64,000 nucleotides of DNA from Pseudomonas sp. KU43P (GCF_033095865.1 NZ_AP019365.1:378001-442000); one strand, 5' to 3'. Counted from the first letter of the stretch, positions 26,493 to 36,386 are shown. Notes: generated by a model from the letters alone, not told the origin. A program made the numbers and translations.

Positions 26493-27061
26493 GCCAGTTG
26501 CAGTGCTTGCGTGCCAAAGATTACCCGCGCATGCCGTGGAAGAACGGCGGTGGGTTCACCGAAGAGATCACCCGCGATGCCGGCGATGGCCTGGACGGCT
26601 TCGGCTGGCGGCTGTCGATCGCCGATATCGAGGCGTCCGGTGGGTTCTCCAGTTTCCCCGGTTATCAGCGGATCATCACCGTGCTGCAGGGCGATGGCAT
26701 GCGCCTGACCGTGGATGGCGAGCAGGCCCGGCCGCTGTTGCCGTTCGATGCCTATGCCTTTGCTGGCGAAAGCCAGGTGAGCTGCACGCTGCTGGGCGGG
26801 CCGATTCGGGACTTCAACCTGATCTATGCGCCGGGGCGCTACCGGGCGCGGTTGCAGTGGTTCAACGGCGGTAGCCGGCTCTTCAGTGCTGCCAGCACGG
26901 TGCTGGTGTTCAGTGCACAGGCCGAGTTGCAGGTGAGCATTGATGGCCAGGCGCAGTCGTTGGGCTTGTATGACTGCCTGCAGCGCAGCGGTAACGACCG
27001 GTTGCTTGAAGTGGATGTGCTGGGGCGCTGCTGCGTGATCGAGCTGACCCAGATTTCCTAG
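26489..27061 (+). CDS. hutD: HutD family cupin-fold protein
   Basis: The 190-residue protein shows the HutD signatures YPRMPWKNGGGFTEEI near the N-terminus, FGWRLSIADIEASGGFSSFP and YQRIITVLQGDGMRL. The fold is a double cupin. In Pseudomonas it has been proposed to moderate hut expression, perhaps by binding urocanate or formylglutamate; the mechanism is open. It overlaps the hutC stop (ATGA). Confidence 0.93.
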   Translation: MSQLQCLRAKDYPRMPWKNGGGFTEEITRDAGDGLDGFGWRLSIADIEASGGFSSFPGYQRIITVLQGDGMRLTVDGEQARPLLPFDAYAFAGESQVSCTLLGGPIRDFNLIYAPGRYRARLQWFNGGSRLFSAASTVLVFSAQAELQVSIDGQAQSLGLYDCLQRSGNDRLLEVDVLGRCCVIELTQIS

Positions 27062-27065
27062 TGGC

Positions 27066-27142
27066 TTCGCTGGCCCTATCGCCGGCAAGCCGGCTCCCAC
27101 ACCGATCCTTGTGGGAGCCGGCTTGCCGGCGATAGGGCCAGT
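27066..27142. repeat. REP inverted pair between hutD and hutU
   Basis: Two perfect inverted REP arms (CCTATCGCCGGCAAGCCGGC and its complement) are separated by about 20 bases. It may reduce transcript flow from hutCD into hutU. Confidence 0.88.
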
Positions 27143-27157
27143 AAATCCACCACAAGA

Positions 27158-27196
27158 GTTACCCGGTAACGCTTCCAAATGAAGCATCCTGTTACC
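27158..27196. promoter_or_regulatory. Candidate activator-binding dyads upstream of hutU
   Basis: The perfect dyad GTTACCCGGTAAC (27158-27170) is followed 20 bases later by a further GTTACC (27191-27196). The cluster lies 150-180 bases upstream of the sigma-54 promoter, as expected for an enhancer-binding protein. CbrB or NtrC are the candidates known for hut; the motif differs from the NtrC site before glnA, so CbrB is the better guess. Confidence 0.5.
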
Positions 27197-27340
27197 GATC
27201 GCCTCAGGATGGCGCAATGCTGTCCAGCCTCAAGCAATCTTTTTAACCGCTTACGAAGATTTTTTTCTGCCCCTCGATCCCTCGATTTTCCTGGCTTGCA
27301 ACCCTCTCTCCCGATGCTCGATGCCCTCCAGGAACCCTAC

Positions 27341-27358
27341 TTGGCAATTCAATTGCAT
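27341..27358 (+). promoter_or_regulatory. Sigma-54 promoter of hutU
   Basis: TTGGCAATTCAATTGCAT has GG at 27343-27344 and GC at 27355-27356 with ten bases between. The predicted start near 27368 falls inside the HutC palindrome. Confidence 0.75.
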
Positions 27359-27361
27359 ATG

Positions 27362-27375
27362 CTTGTATGTACAAG
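27362..27375. promoter_or_regulatory. HutC operator at the hutU transcription start
   Basis: CTTGTATGTACAAG is a perfect 14-base palindrome of the type bound by HutC. It covers the predicted sigma-54 start, so repressor would block initiation directly. Confidence 0.85.
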
Positions 27376-27444
27376 TAAAGCCAAGTGCGCGAAAGTGGAT
27401 AGGCCGTCCCCATTCGCGCTGTACGCACCCGAGGAGCACTTTTC

Positions 27445-29124
27445 GTGACTGACAACAAACTGAACAAATTCCGTGACGTCGAGATCCGCGCCCCGCGTGG
27501 CAACAAGCTGACGGCCAAAAGCTGGCTGACCGAAGCGCCGCTGCGCATGCTGATGAACAACCTCGACCCACAGGTCGCCGAGAACCCGAAAGAACTGGTG
27601 GTTTACGGCGGCATCGGCCGCGCTGCGCGCAACTGGGCCTGCTACGACAAGATCGTCGAGAGCCTGACCAACCTCAACGACGACGAAACCCTGCTGGTGC
27701 AGTCGGGCAAGCCGGTCGGTGTGTTCAAGACCCACGCCAACGCCCCGCGCGTGCTGATCGCCAACTCCAACCTGGTGCCGCACTGGGCCAACTGGGAACA
27801 CTTCAACGAACTGGACGCCAAAGGCCTGGCCATGTATGGCCAGATGACCGCCGGCAGCTGGATCTACATCGGCAGCCAGGGCATCGTCCAGGGCACCTAC
27901 GAAACCTTCGTCGAAGCCGGCCGCCAGCACTACGGCGGCAGCCTCAAGGGCAAGTGGGTACTGACCGCCGGCCTCGGCGGCATGGGCGGCGCCCAGCCAC
28001 TGGCCGCGACGCTGGCCGGCGCCTGCTCGCTGAACATCGAATGCCAGCAGAGCCGCATCGACTTCCGCCTGGAAACCCGCTACGTCGACGAACAGGCCAG
28101 CGACCTCGATGACGCCCTGGCGCGCATCGCCAAGTACACCGCCGAAGGCAAGGCCATCTCCATCGCCCTGCATGGCAACGCCGCAGAAATCCTGCCGGAA
28201 CTGGTCAAGCGTGGCGTGCGCCCGGACATGGTCACCGACCAGACCAGCGCCCACGACCCGCTCAACGGCTACCTGCCGGCCGGCTGGACCTGGGAGCAGT
28301 ACCGCGACCGCGCGCAGACCGAGCCGGCTGCCGTGGTCAAGGCTGCCAAGCAGTCCATGGCCGTACACGTGCAAGCCATGCTGGACTTCCAGAAGCAAGG
28401 CGTGCCGACCTTCGACTACGGCAACAACATCCGCCAGATGGCCAAGGAAGAAGGTGTTGCCAATGCCTTCGACTTCCCAGGCTTCGTGCCGGCCTACATC
28501 CGCCCGCTGTTCTGCCGTGGTATCGGCCCATTCCGCTGGGCCGCGCTGTCGGGCAACGCCGAAGACATCTACAAGACCGACGCCAAGGTCAAGGAACTGA
28601 TTCCGGACGACGCCCACCTGCACCGCTGGCTGGACATGGCTCGCGAGCGCATCAGCTTCCAGGGCCTGCCGGCGCGTATCTGCTGGGTTGGCCTGGGCCT
28701 GCGCGCCAAGCTGGGCCTGGCGTTCAACGAAATGGTGCGCAGCGGCGAGCTGTCGGCGCCGATCGTGATTGGCCGCGACCACCTCGATTCGGGTTCGGTA
28801 TCCAGCCCCAACCGTGAAACCGAAGCCATGCAGGACGGTTCGGATGCCGTGTCCGACTGGCCGCTGCTCAATGCCCTGCTCAACACTGCCAGCGGTGCTA
28901 CCTGGGTGTCCTTGCACCACGGCGGCGGCGTGGGTATGGGCTTCTCGCAGCACTCTGGCATGGTGATCGTGTGCGACGGTACCGATGAAGCGGCCGAGCG
29001 CATTGCCCGCGTGCTGACCAACGACCCGGCCACCGGGGTGATGCGCCATGCCGACGCGGGCTATCAGATTGCAATTGATTGCGCCAAAGAGCAGGGGTTG
29101 AACCTGCCGATGATTACTGGCTGA
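27445..29124 (+). CDS. hutU: Urocanate hydratase
   Basis: The 559-residue urocanase converts urocanate to 4-imidazolone-5-propionate with tightly bound NAD. Visible motifs are [88 protein letters not shown] and the C-terminal [19 protein letters not shown]. The length is normal. The GTG start has GAGGAG 7-8 bases upstream. A full control region precedes it: dyads, a sigma-54 promoter and a HutC palindrome. It begins the run hutU-hutXWV-hutH1-hutH2-hutI-hutG. Confidence 0.97.
   Translation: MTDNKLNKFRDVEIRAPRGNKLTAKSWLTEAPLRMLMNNLDPQVAENPKELVVYGGIGRAARNWACYDKIVESLTNLNDDETLLVQSGKPVGVFKTHANAPRVLIANSNLVPHWANWEHFNELDAKGLAMYGQMTAGSWIYIGSQGIVQGTYETFVEAGRQHYGGSLKGKWVLTAGLGGMGGAQPLAATLAGACSLNIECQQSRIDFRLETRYVDEQASDLDDALARIAKYTAEGKAISIALHGNAAEILPELVKRGVRPDMVTDQTSAHDPLNGYLPAGWTWEQYRDRAQTEPAAVVKAAKQSMAVHVQAMLDFQKQGVPTFDYGNNIRQMAKEEGVANAFDFPGFVPAYIRPLFCRGIGPFRWAALSGNAEDIYKTDAKVKELIPDDAHLHRWLDMARERISFQGLPARICWVGLGLRAKLGLAFNEMVRSGELSAPIVIGRDHLDSGSVSSPNRETEAMQDGSDAVSDWPLLNALLNTASGATWVSLHHGGGVGMGFSQHSGMVIVCDGTDEAAERIARVLTNDPATGVMRHADAGYQIAIDCAKEQGLNLPMITG
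27451..27458 (+). promoter_or_regulatory. Possible Crc/Hfq catabolite-activity motif at the hutU start
   Basis: GACAACAA, beginning in the third codon, matches seven of eight positions of AAnAAnAA. Such A-rich motifs at translation starts mediate catabolite repression in pseudomonads. Confidence 0.4.
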
Positions 29125-29126
29125 TG

Positions 29127-29223
29127 GGCCCTGGGGGCTGCTGCGCAGCCCTATCGCCGGCAAGCCAGCTCCCACAGGGGGTGGGAGCTGGCTTGCCAGC
29201 GATAGGGCCGCAAAGCGGCCCCC
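29127..29223. repeat. REP inverted pair after hutU
   Basis: GGGCTGCTGCGCAGCCCTAT leads into CGCCGGCAAGCCAGC, then the inverted arm GCTGGCTTGCCAGC and a GGCCGCAAAGCGGCC stem. The first arm is a mixed type with one non-pairing position. Confidence 0.85.
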
Positions 29224-29287
29224 GATTCGGCCATTTTTCCTTGCAAGGACTGCCGATTTCCACTTTCAAGTTTGGGAGCGTCACGCA

Positions 29288-30256
29288 ATGAAAACCAACA
29301 AGACCTTGCTTGCCTCGCTGTTCGCCCTCGGCCTGCTCGGCGCTGCCGGCAGCAGCCAGGCCGCCGGCTGGTGCGAGTCTGGCAAGCCGGTGAAGTTCGC
29401 CGGGCTGAACTGGGAAAGCGGCATGCTGCTGACCGACGTGATGCAATTCGTATTGAAGAACGGCTACGGCTGCGAGACCGATAGCCTGCCCGGCAACTCC
29501 ATCACCATGGAAAACGCCCTGGGCACCAACGATATTCAGGTGTTCGCCGAGGAATGGGTTGGCCGTAGCGAGGTCTGGAAGAAGGCCGAGGCCGCTGGCA
29601 AGGTGGTCGGCGTCGGTGCCCCGGTGGTGGGCGCAGAAGAGGGCTGGTACGTCCCCCGTTACGTGATCGAGGGTGACGCCAAGCGCAAGCTCGAAGCCAA
29701 GGCGCCGGACCTCAAGAACGTGGCCGACCTGGGCAAGTACGCCAGTGTGTTCAAGGATCAGGAAGAACCGAGCAAAGGCCGCTTCTACAACTGCCCGGCC
29801 GGTTGGACCTGCGAGCTGGACAACAGCAAGATGCTCAAGGACTACGGTCTCGAGAGCAGTTACACCAACTTCCGCCCTGGCACCGGCCCGGCGCTGGATG
29901 CCGCCGTCTTGTCGAGCTACAAGCGCGGCGAGCCTATCCTGTTCTACTACTGGACCCCAACCCCGCTGATGGGCCAGGTCGATCTGGTCAAGCTGCAGGA
30001 GAAAGAAGGCGTGGATAAATCGGTGTCGATCAAGGTCGGCCTGTCCAAGACCTTCCACGAGCAGGCGCCCGAGCTGGTCGCGGTGCTGGAGAAGGTCAAC
30101 CTGCCGATCGATTTGCTGAACCAGAATCTGGCGCGCATGACCAAGGAGCGGATCGAGTCGCCCGCACTGGCCAAGGCGTTCCTCAAGGAACATCCTGAAG
30201 TCTGGCAGGCCTGGGTCAGCGATGAGGCTGCCAAGAAGATCAACGCGGCGCTTTGA
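29288..30256 (+). CDS. hutX: ABC transporter substrate-binding protein, OpuAC type (probable histidine transporter)
   Basis: The 322-residue periplasmic binding protein has a Sec signal peptide (about residues 1-26, ending in SSQAA). It belongs to the glycine-betaine/quaternary-amine binding group (WCESGKPVKFAGLNWESG, FAEEWVGRSEVW, YWTPTPLMGQVDL). Its place inside the hut operon, followed directly by permease and ATPase genes, points to histidine or a related substrate; this matches the HutXWV systems described in rhizobia and pseudomonads. Substrate is inferred from context only. Confidence 0.85.
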   Translation: MKTNKTLLASLFALGLLGAAGSSQAAGWCESGKPVKFAGLNWESGMLLTDVMQFVLKNGYGCETDSLPGNSITMENALGTNDIQVFAEEWVGRSEVWKKAEAAGKVVGVGAPVVGAEEGWYVPRYVIEGDAKRKLEAKAPDLKNVADLGKYASVFKDQEEPSKGRFYNCPAGWTCELDNSKMLKDYGLESSYTNFRPGTGPALDAAVLSSYKRGEPILFYYWTPTPLMGQVDLVKLQEKEGVDKSVSIKVGLSKTFHEQAPELVAVLEKVNLPIDLLNQNLARMTKERIESPALAKAFLKEHPEVWQAWVSDEAAKKINAAL

Positions 30257-30282
30257 GCGTCCTCAGCTGATGAGTGGAACCT

Positions 30283-31134
30283 ATGTTTCCTGACAACCTG
30301 ACATTTTCCATCGCCGACTGGGTCAACGGTTGGGTCGACGCCCTGGTGACCAACTACGGCGACGTGTTCCGGCACATTTCCGACACCCTACTGTGGGCCA
30401 TCGTCAGCCTCGAAGGCGCGCTGCGCGCCACCCCGTGGTGGCTGATGCTCGGCGTCGTGGCGGTGATTGCCTGGCACGCCACCCGGCGCATTCTGCCGAC
30501 CCTGGTCATCACCGGGTTGTTGTTCCTGGTGGGTGCAGTAGGCCTGTGGGACAAGCTGATGCAGACCCTGGCACTGATGCTGGTGGCGACGCTGATTTCG
30601 GTGCTGGTGGGCATCCCGCTGGGCATACTCTCGGCCCGCAGCAACCGCTTGCGCGCCGTGCTGATGCCGCTGCTGGACATCATGCAGACCATGCCCAGCT
30701 TCGTATACCTGATCCCGGTGCTGATGCTGTTTGGCCTGGGCAAGGTGCCGGCGATCTTCGCCACGGTGATCTACGCCGCGCCGCCGCTGATCCGCCTGAC
30801 CGACCTGGGCATTCGCCAGGTCGACGGTGAAGTGATGGAGGCGATCAACGCCTTCGGCGCCAACCGCTGGCAGCAACTGTTCGGCGTGCAGCTGCCGCTG
30901 GCCTTGCCGAGCATCATGGCCGGCATCAACCAGACCACCATGATGGCCCTGTCGATGGTGGTGATCGCCTCGATGATCGGTGCCCGTGGCCTGGGCGAGG
31001 ATGTGCTGGTAGGCATCCAGACCCTCAACGTCGGCCGCGGCCTCGAAGCGGGCCTGGCCATCGTCATTCTCGCGGTGGTGATCGACCGCATTACCCAGGC
31101 CTACGGCCGGCCACGCCATGAGGTGAGCAAATGA
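30283..31134 (+). CDS. hutW: ABC transporter permease, ProW/OpuA type
   Basis: The 283-residue inner-membrane protein has an N-terminal amphipathic stretch followed by several hydrophobic segments (residues about 45-275) and the permease EAA loop MEAINAFGANRWQQLFGVQLP. It forms the channel for the binding protein encoded just upstream. I took the ATG at 30283; a GTG three codons earlier is possible. It overlaps the ATPase gene by four bases (ATGA). Confidence 0.88.
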   Translation: MFPDNLTFSIADWVNGWVDALVTNYGDVFRHISDTLLWAIVSLEGALRATPWWLMLGVVAVIAWHATRRILPTLVITGLLFLVGAVGLWDKLMQTLALMLVATLISVLVGIPLGILSARSNRLRAVLMPLLDIMQTMPSFVYLIPVLMLFGLGKVPAIFATVIYAAPPLIRLTDLGIRQVDGEVMEAINAFGANRWQQLFGVQLPLALPSIMAGINQTTMMALSMVVIASMIGARGLGEDVLVGIQTLNVGRGLEAGLAIVILAVVIDRITQAYGRPRHEVSK

Positions 31135-31961
31135 GCACGCAGGCGATCAGCAAGATCGAAGTGAAGAACGTCTTCAAGATCTTCGGCGACCGCGCCGACG
31201 AAGCCCTGCAGATGATCCGCAACCAGCAGGGCAAGGAGCAGGTGCTGGCGCAGACCGGCTGCGTGGTCGGGGTCAACGACCTGTCGCTGTCGATCGGCAG
31301 CGGCGAGATCTTCGTCATCATGGGCCTGTCCGGCTCGGGCAAGTCGACCCTGGTGCGCCACTTCAACCGCCTGATCGACCCCACCAGCGGGCAGATCCTG
31401 GTCGACGGCGAAGACATCCTGCAGTACGACATGGAGGCCCTGCGCGAATTTCGCCGGCGCAAGATCAGCATGGTGTTCCAGAGCTTCGGCCTGCTGCCGC
31501 ATCGCAACGTGCTGGACAACGTCGCCTATGGCCTCAAAGTACGCGGCGAGAGCAAGCAGCTGTGCGCCGAGCGGGCCATGCAGTGGATCGAGACCGTGGG
31601 CCTGAAGGGCTACGAGAAGAAGTACCCGCACCAGCTGTCGGGCGGCATGCGCCAACGTGTGGGCCTGGCCCGGGCGTTGGCGGCGGATACCGACATCATC
31701 CTCATGGACGAGGCGTTCAGCGCCCTCGACCCGCTGATCCGTGCCGAAATGCAGGACCAGTTGCTGGAGCTGCAGAAGACCCTGCACAAGACCATCGTGT
31801 TCATCACCCATGACCTGGACGAAGCGGTGCGCATCGGCAACCGCATCGCCATTCTCAAGGATGGCCGCCTGATCCAGGTCGGCACGCCGCAGCAGATCCT
31901 TCACAACCCGGCCGACGAGTACGTCGACCGCTTCGTCCAGCGCCGCGCGGTCGCGGTATGA
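31131..31961 (+). CDS. hutV: ABC transporter ATP-binding protein, ProV type
   Basis: The 276-residue ATPase has Walker A GLSGSGKST, the Q-loop VFQSFGLLPH, signature LSGGMRQRVGLARAL, Walker B IILMDEAFSALD and the H-loop FITHDLDEA. It is shorter than betaine-type ProV and lacks the C-terminal CBS pair used for osmotic gating. That fits nutrient uptake rather than osmoregulation. The gene overlaps hutW and is followed within ten bases by hutH1. Confidence 0.9.
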   Translation: MSTQAISKIEVKNVFKIFGDRADEALQMIRNQQGKEQVLAQTGCVVGVNDLSLSIGSGEIFVIMGLSGSGKSTLVRHFNRLIDPTSGQILVDGEDILQYDMEALREFRRRKISMVFQSFGLLPHRNVLDNVAYGLKVRGESKQLCAERAMQWIETVGLKGYEKKYPHQLSGGMRQRVGLARALAADTDIILMDEAFSALDPLIRAEMQDQLLELQKTLHKTIVFITHDLDEAVRIGNRIAILKDGRLIQVGTPQQILHNPADEYVDRFVQRRAVAV

Positions 31962-31969
31962 GGAGCGCC

Positions 31970-33493
31970 ATGTCGCAAGCTGCAACCGTGGTCTTCACCG
32001 GCGCCGCGCTGCGCTGGCAGGACATCGCCGCCGTGGCCCGCCATGGCGCGCGCCTGGAACTGGCGCCGCAGGTGTGGGCGCGCATCGACAATGCCCAGGC
32101 CATCGTGCGCCATATCGTCGAAAGCGGTGAGCGCGCCTATGGCGTCAACACCGGGCTTGGCGCGCTGTGCAACGTCTCCTTGCAGGGTGAGCAGCTCGCG
32201 GCGCTGTCGCGCAACACCTTGCTTAGCCACGCCTGTGGCGTCGGCCCGGCGCTGCCGGATGAGCAGGCGCGGGCGATCATCTGCGCCGCCATCGCAAACT
32301 ACAGCCACGGCAAGTCCGGCATCCACCGCCGCGTGGTCGAGGCGTTGCTGGCGCTGCTCAACCACGGCATCACGCCACAAGTACCGTCCCAGGGCTCGGT
32401 CGGATACCTGACCCACATGGCCCATGTCGGCGTGTGCCTGTTGGGCATTGGCAAGGTGAGCTACCGCGGGCAGATCGTCGAGGCCGCCCAAGCGCTGGCC
32501 GCAGAAGGCCTGGCACCGGTGCAGCTGGGCGCCAAGGACGGCCTGTGCCTGGTCAACGGCACACCCTGCATGACCGGCCTGGCCAGTCTCGCGCTGGACG
32601 ACGCCAGCCGTTTGCTGCAATGGGCCGACGTGATCGGCGCCATGAGCTTCGAAGCCTTGCGCGGCCAGATCGCCGCCTTCGACCCTGAAATCATCGCGCT
32701 CAAGCCGCACCCGGGCATGCAGGTGGTGGGCGAGAACCTGCGCGCCTTGCTCGAAGGCAGCGAAGTGATCGCCACCAGCAAGGGCATCCGTACCCAGGAT
32801 GCCCTGAGCATCCGTTCCATCCCCCAGGTACACGGTGCCGCTCGTGACCAGTTGGCCCATGCCGCCCGGCAGATCGAGGCGGAGCTCAACGGCGCCAACG
32901 ACAACCCGTTGCTGCTGGGTACCCCGGACGACTTCCGGGTCGTGTCCCAGGCCAACCCCCATGGCCAATCGGTAGCCATGGCCGCCGACCTGCTGGCGAT
33001 CGCCATGGCCGAGATCGGCTCGATCGCCGAACGGCGACTGGATCGCCTGGTCAACCCGCTGGTCAGCGGCCTGCCGGCCTTCCTGGTCAGCAACCCCGGC
33101 GTCAACTCGGGGATGATGATCGCCCAGTACGTGGCTGCTTCGCTGTGCGCGCAGAACCGCCAGTTGGCGCAGCCGGCGGTACTCGACAACTACGTGACCT
33201 CGGGCGTTCAGGAAGACCACCTGAGCCTGGGCACCAATGCCGCGCTCAAGCTGCATCAGGTGCTGGACAACTGCACTCAGGTGCTGGCCATCGAGTACCT
33301 GCTGGCCGCCCAGGCCTTCGAATTCCTCAAGGAACAGCGTTTCGGCGCTGGCACCGATGCTGCCTGGCGCCTGCTGCGCGAACAGGTGCCGGCCTACCTG
33401 GAAGACCGTTGGCTGGCCCCCGACATCGCCCGCGCCGCCGCGCTTTTGAAAGCTTCGCAAGGGCCGCAGCCGGTGCTGCCGGCACTGCACTGA
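31970..33493 (+). CDS. hutH1: Histidine ammonia-lyase paralogue lacking the MIO triad
   Basis: The 507-residue protein is collinear with Hut[44 protein letters not shown]. However, the segment that should read [11 protein letters not shown] reads [12 protein letters not shown] (residues about 142-153). The Ala-Ser-Gly that cyclises to the MIO cofactor is absent. The QDPYSLR motif of the true enzyme is QDALSIR here, and GNFHAEP is ANPHGQS, so two further active-site residues differ. Retained residues include the loop Tyr, the His of SHACG, the Asn of LVNGT and the Glu of QED. It cannot use the MIO chemistry and may be a regulator, a binding protein or an enzyme of another reaction. The reading frame is intact. 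I chose ATG 31970 behind GAGGAG; ATG 31958 is an alternative. Confidence 0.88.
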   Translation: MSQAATVVFTGAALRWQDIAAVARHGARLELAPQVWARIDNAQAIVRHIVESGERAYGVNTGLGALCNVSLQGEQLAALSRNTLLSHACGVGPALPDEQARAIICAAIANYSHGKSGIHRRVVEALLALLNHGITPQVPSQGSVGYLTHMAHVGVCLLGIGKVSYRGQIVEAAQALAAEGLAPVQLGAKDGLCLVNGTPCMTGLASLALDDASRLLQWADVIGAMSFEALRGQIAAFDPEIIALKPHPGMQVVGENLRALLEGSEVIATSKGIRTQDALSIRSIPQVHGAARDQLAHAARQIEAELNGANDNPLLLGTPDDFRVVSQANPHGQSVAMAADLLAIAMAEIGSIAERRLDRLVNPLVSGLPAFLVSNPGVNSGMMIAQYVAASLCAQNRQLAQPAVLDNYVTSGVQEDHLSLGTNAALKLHQVLDNCTQVLAIEYLLAAQAFEFLKEQRFGAGTDAAWRLLREQVPAYLEDRWLAPDIARAAALLKASQGPQPVLPALH

Positions 33494-33513
33494 ATACGCA
33501 AAGGAGTCTGAAC

Positions 33514-35046
33514 ATGGAAGCGTTGAACCTTGTGCCCGGCCGCCTGACCCTGGCCCAGCTGCGCCGTATCCACTTGGCACCCGTGCAGTTGAGCCTGGAT
33601 GCCAGCGCCGGTGCGGCCATCGACGCCAGCGTCGCCTGCGTCGAGCGGATCATTGCCGAAGACCGCACGGCCTACGGCATCAATACCGGTTTCGGCCTGC
33701 TGGCCTCGACCCGCATCGCCAGCCACGACCTGGAGAACCTGCAGCGTTCGCTGGTGCTGTCCCACGCCGCCGGTATCGGCGCGCCGCTGGACGACGCCAT
33801 GGTGCGGTTGATCATGGTGCTGAAGATCAACAGCCTCAGTCGTGGCTTCTCCGGCATTCGCCGCAAGGTCATCGATGCGCTGATCGCCCTGGTCAACGCC
33901 GAGGTGTACCCGCACATCCCGCTCAAGGGCTCGGTGGGCGCCTCCGGTGACCTGGCGCCCCTGGCACACATGTCGCTGGTGCTGCTTGGCGAAGGCAAGG
34001 CGCGCTACCAAGGGCAATGGTTGTCGGCCAATGAAGCCCTGGCCGTGGCCGGCCTTGAACCGCTCACCCTGGCAGCCAAAGAGGGGCTGGCGCTGCTCAA
34101 CGGCACCCAGGCTTCTACCGCCTATGCGTTGCGTGGCCTGTTCCAGGCCGAAGACCTGTTCGCCGCCGCCATCGCCTGTGGTGGCCTGACCGTGGAGGCT
34201 GTACTGGGCTCGCGCTCGCCCTTCGATGCGCGCATCCACGCCGCCCGTGGCCAGCTTGGCCAGATCGATACCGCGGCGTGCTTCCGCGACCTGTTGGGTG
34301 AGTCGACCGAGGTGTCCCAGTCGCACAAGAACTGTGGCAAGGTCCAGGACCCGTACTCGCTACGCTGCCAGCCACAGGTCATGGGCGCCTGCCTGACCCA
34401 GCTGCGCCAGGCTGCCGAGGTGCTGGGCATCGAAGCCAATGCGGTGTCGGACAACCCCCTGGTGTTCGCCGCCGAGGGCGACGTGGTGTCGGGTGGTAAC
34501 TTCCATGCCGAACCGGTTGCCATGGCCGCCGACAATCTGGCCCTGGCCATCGCCGAGATCGGCGCGCTGAGCGAGCGGCGCATCTCGCTGATGATGGACA
34601 AGCACATGTCGCAGTTGCCGCCGTTCCTGGTGGAAAACGGCGGGGTCAACTCCGGCTTCATGATCGCCCAGGTCACGGCTGCCGCCCTGGCCAGCGAGAA
34701 CAAGGCGCTGTCGCACCCACACAGCGTCGATAGCCTGCCGACTTCCGCGAACCAGGAAGACCATGTGTCGATGGCCCCGGCCGCGGGCAAGCGCTTGTGG
34801 GAAATGGCCGAGAACACCCGTGGTGTATTGGCCATCGAATGGCTCGGTGCCTGCCAGGGCCTGGACCTGCGCGAAGGGCTTAAAACCTCGGTGAAGCTGG
34901 AGCAGGCGCGCCAGGTGCTGCGCCGCGAGGTGCCGCATTACGACCACGACCGCTTCTTCTCACCGGATATCGAGGCGGCCAGTGCCTTGCTGGCCGAAGG
35001 CAAGTTGACCGCGCTGCTGCCGGCCGGCGTGCTGCCAAGCCTGTAG
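33514..35046 (+). CDS. hutH2: Histidine ammonia-lyase
   Basis: The 510-residue enzyme deaminates histidine to urocanate, the first pathway step. The MIO triad is intact in [16 protein letters not shown] (Ser about residue 144). Tyr in [10 protein letters not shown], His in SHAAGIG, Asn in [29 protein letters not shown] and Glu in ANQEDHVSM are all present. The protein closely matches the P. putida HutH sequence as I recall it. AAAGGAG precedes the ATG at 33514. Only 20 bases separate it from hutH1, with no hutT permease gene between the two. Confidence 0.97.
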   Translation: MEALNLVPGRLTLAQLRRIHLAPVQLSLDASAGAAIDASVACVERIIAEDRTAYGINTGFGLLASTRIASHDLENLQRSLVLSHAAGIGAPLDDAMVRLIMVLKINSLSRGFSGIRRKVIDALIALVNAEVYPHIPLKGSVGASGDLAPLAHMSLVLLGEGKARYQGQWLSANEALAVAGLEPLTLAAKEGLALLNGTQASTAYALRGLFQAEDLFAAAIACGGLTVEAVLGSRSPFDARIHAARGQLGQIDTAACFRDLLGESTEVSQSHKNCGKVQDPYSLRCQPQVMGACLTQLRQAAEVLGIEANAVSDNPLVFAAEGDVVSGGNFHAEPVAMAADNLALAIAEIGALSERRISLMMDKHMSQLPPFLVENGGVNSGFMIAQVTAAALASENKALSHPHSVDSLPTSANQEDHVSMAPAAGKRLWEMAENTRGVLAIEWLGACQGLDLREGLKTSVKLEQARQVLRREVPHYDHDRFFSPDIEAASALLAEGKLTALLPAGVLPSL

Positions 35047-35047
35047 G

Positions 35048-35142
35048 GGCGGATGTGGGAGCCGGCTTGCCGGCGATGAAGGCACCGCGGAGCATGGCAC
35101 CAGCTGCGCCGGTGATCGCCGGCAAGCCGGCTCCCACAAGAG
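35048..35142. repeat. REP inverted pair between hutH2 and hutI
   Basis: TGTGGGAGCCGGCTTGCCGG faces CGCCGGCAAGCCGGCTCCCA across about 35 bases, inside the hut operon. Confidence 0.87.
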
Positions 35143-35180
35143 CCCTCCGTCAGAACAGCGATGAACATCGGAGTTTGTGT

Positions 35181-36386
35181 ATGAGAACCCTCTGGCAAAA
35201 CTGCCACGCGGCAACCATGGCCCAGGGTAGCTACTCGGCCATCGAAGACGCCGCCATCGTCAGCAACGCAGGCCTGATCGAATGGATCGGGCCACGTGCC
35301 GACGTGCCGCCGCTGGAAATCGCCCGCACGGTCGATCTCAATGGCGCCTGGGTCACCCCAGGCCTGATCGACTGCCACACCCACGCGGTATTCGGTGGCA
35401 ACCGCAGCGGCGAGTTCGAGCAGCGCCTGCAGGGCGTGAGCTATGCCGAAATTGCTGCTCAGGGCGGCGGCATCGCCAGCACCGTGCGCGCCACCCGCGC
35501 AGCCAGCGAGGACGAATTGTTCGCCAGCGCCCGGCAACGTGTGCAGGCATTGATGCGTGATGGCGTGACCACGATCGAGATCAAGTCCGGCTATGGCCTG
35601 GACCTGGCCAACGAGCGCAAGATGCTGCGCGTGGCCCGCCGCCTGGCCGACGAGCTGCCGCTGGCGGTGCGCGCCACGTGCCTGGCCGCCCATGCCTTGC
35701 CACCGGAATATGCCGGCCGGGCAGACGACTACATCGCCCACATCTGCAACGAGATGCTCCCGGCCCTGGCCGAGGAAGGGCTGGTGGATGCGGTGGACGC
35801 CTTCTGCGAGCACCTGGCGTTCTCCCCGGCACAGGTCGAGCGGCTGTTCATCAAGGCGCGCGAATTGGGGCTGCCGGTCAAGCTGCATGCCGAACAGCTG
35901 TCATCGCTGCACGGCTCCAGCCTGGCGGCGCATTATCAGGCGTTGTCCGCCGATCACCTGGAGTTCATGACCGAAGAAGATGCCATCGCCATGGCCAAAG
36001 CCGGCACGGTCGCCGTATTGTTGCCTGGCGCGTTCTACTTCCTGCGCGAAACGCAACTGCCGCCGATGGAGGCGCTGCGCCGCCACGGGGTGAAGATCGC
36101 CCTCGCCAGCGACCTCAACCCCGGCACTTCGCCTGGCTTGTCGCTGCGGCTGATGCTGAACATGGGCTGCACATTGTTCCGCATGACCCCGGAAGAGGCC
36201 TTGGCGGGTGTCACCTTGCATGCCGCTACTGCGCTAGGCCTGGGCGACAGCCATGGTTCGCTGGAAACCGGCAAGGTGGCGGACTTCGTCGCCTGGCACA
36301 TCGAACGCCCTGCCGACCTGGCCTACTGGCTGGGCGGTGACCTGCCCAAGCGTGTGGTGCGCAAGGGCCACGAGATTTCCAACTGA
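35181..36386 (+). CDS. hutI: Imidazolonepropionase
   Basis: The 401-residue amidohydrolase opens 4-imidazolone-5-propionate to formiminoglutamate, the third pathway step. Motifs are [21 protein letters not shown] (the HxH metal pair), [26 protein letters not shown] and [16 protein letters not shown] with the metal Asp. The length is typical. I chose ATG 35181, which begins the conserved [12 protein letters not shown]; in-frame codons upstream lie in the REP element. It is followed ten bases later by hutG. Confidence 0.96.
   Translation: MRTLWQNCHAATMAQGSYSAIEDAAIVSNAGLIEWIGPRADVPPLEIARTVDLNGAWVTPGLIDCHTHAVFGGNRSGEFEQRLQGVSYAEIAAQGGGIASTVRATRAASEDELFASARQRVQALMRDGVTTIEIKSGYGLDLANERKMLRVARRLADELPLAVRATCLAAHALPPEYAGRADDYIAHICNEMLPALAEEGLVDAVDAFCEHLAFSPAQVERLFIKARELGLPVKLHAEQLSSLHGSSLAAHYQALSADHLEFMTEEDAIAMAKAGTVAVLLPGAFYFLRETQLPPMEALRRHGVKIALASDLNPGTSPGLSLRLMLNMGCTLFRMTPEEALAGVTLHAATALGLGDSHGSLETGKVADFVAWHIERPADLAYWLGGDLPKRVVRKGHEISN

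Noticed and set aside
27349..29175. 608-residue frame antisense to hutU
   Set aside because: Shadow frame; hutU on the plus strand is certain, and this frame starts inside a REP element.
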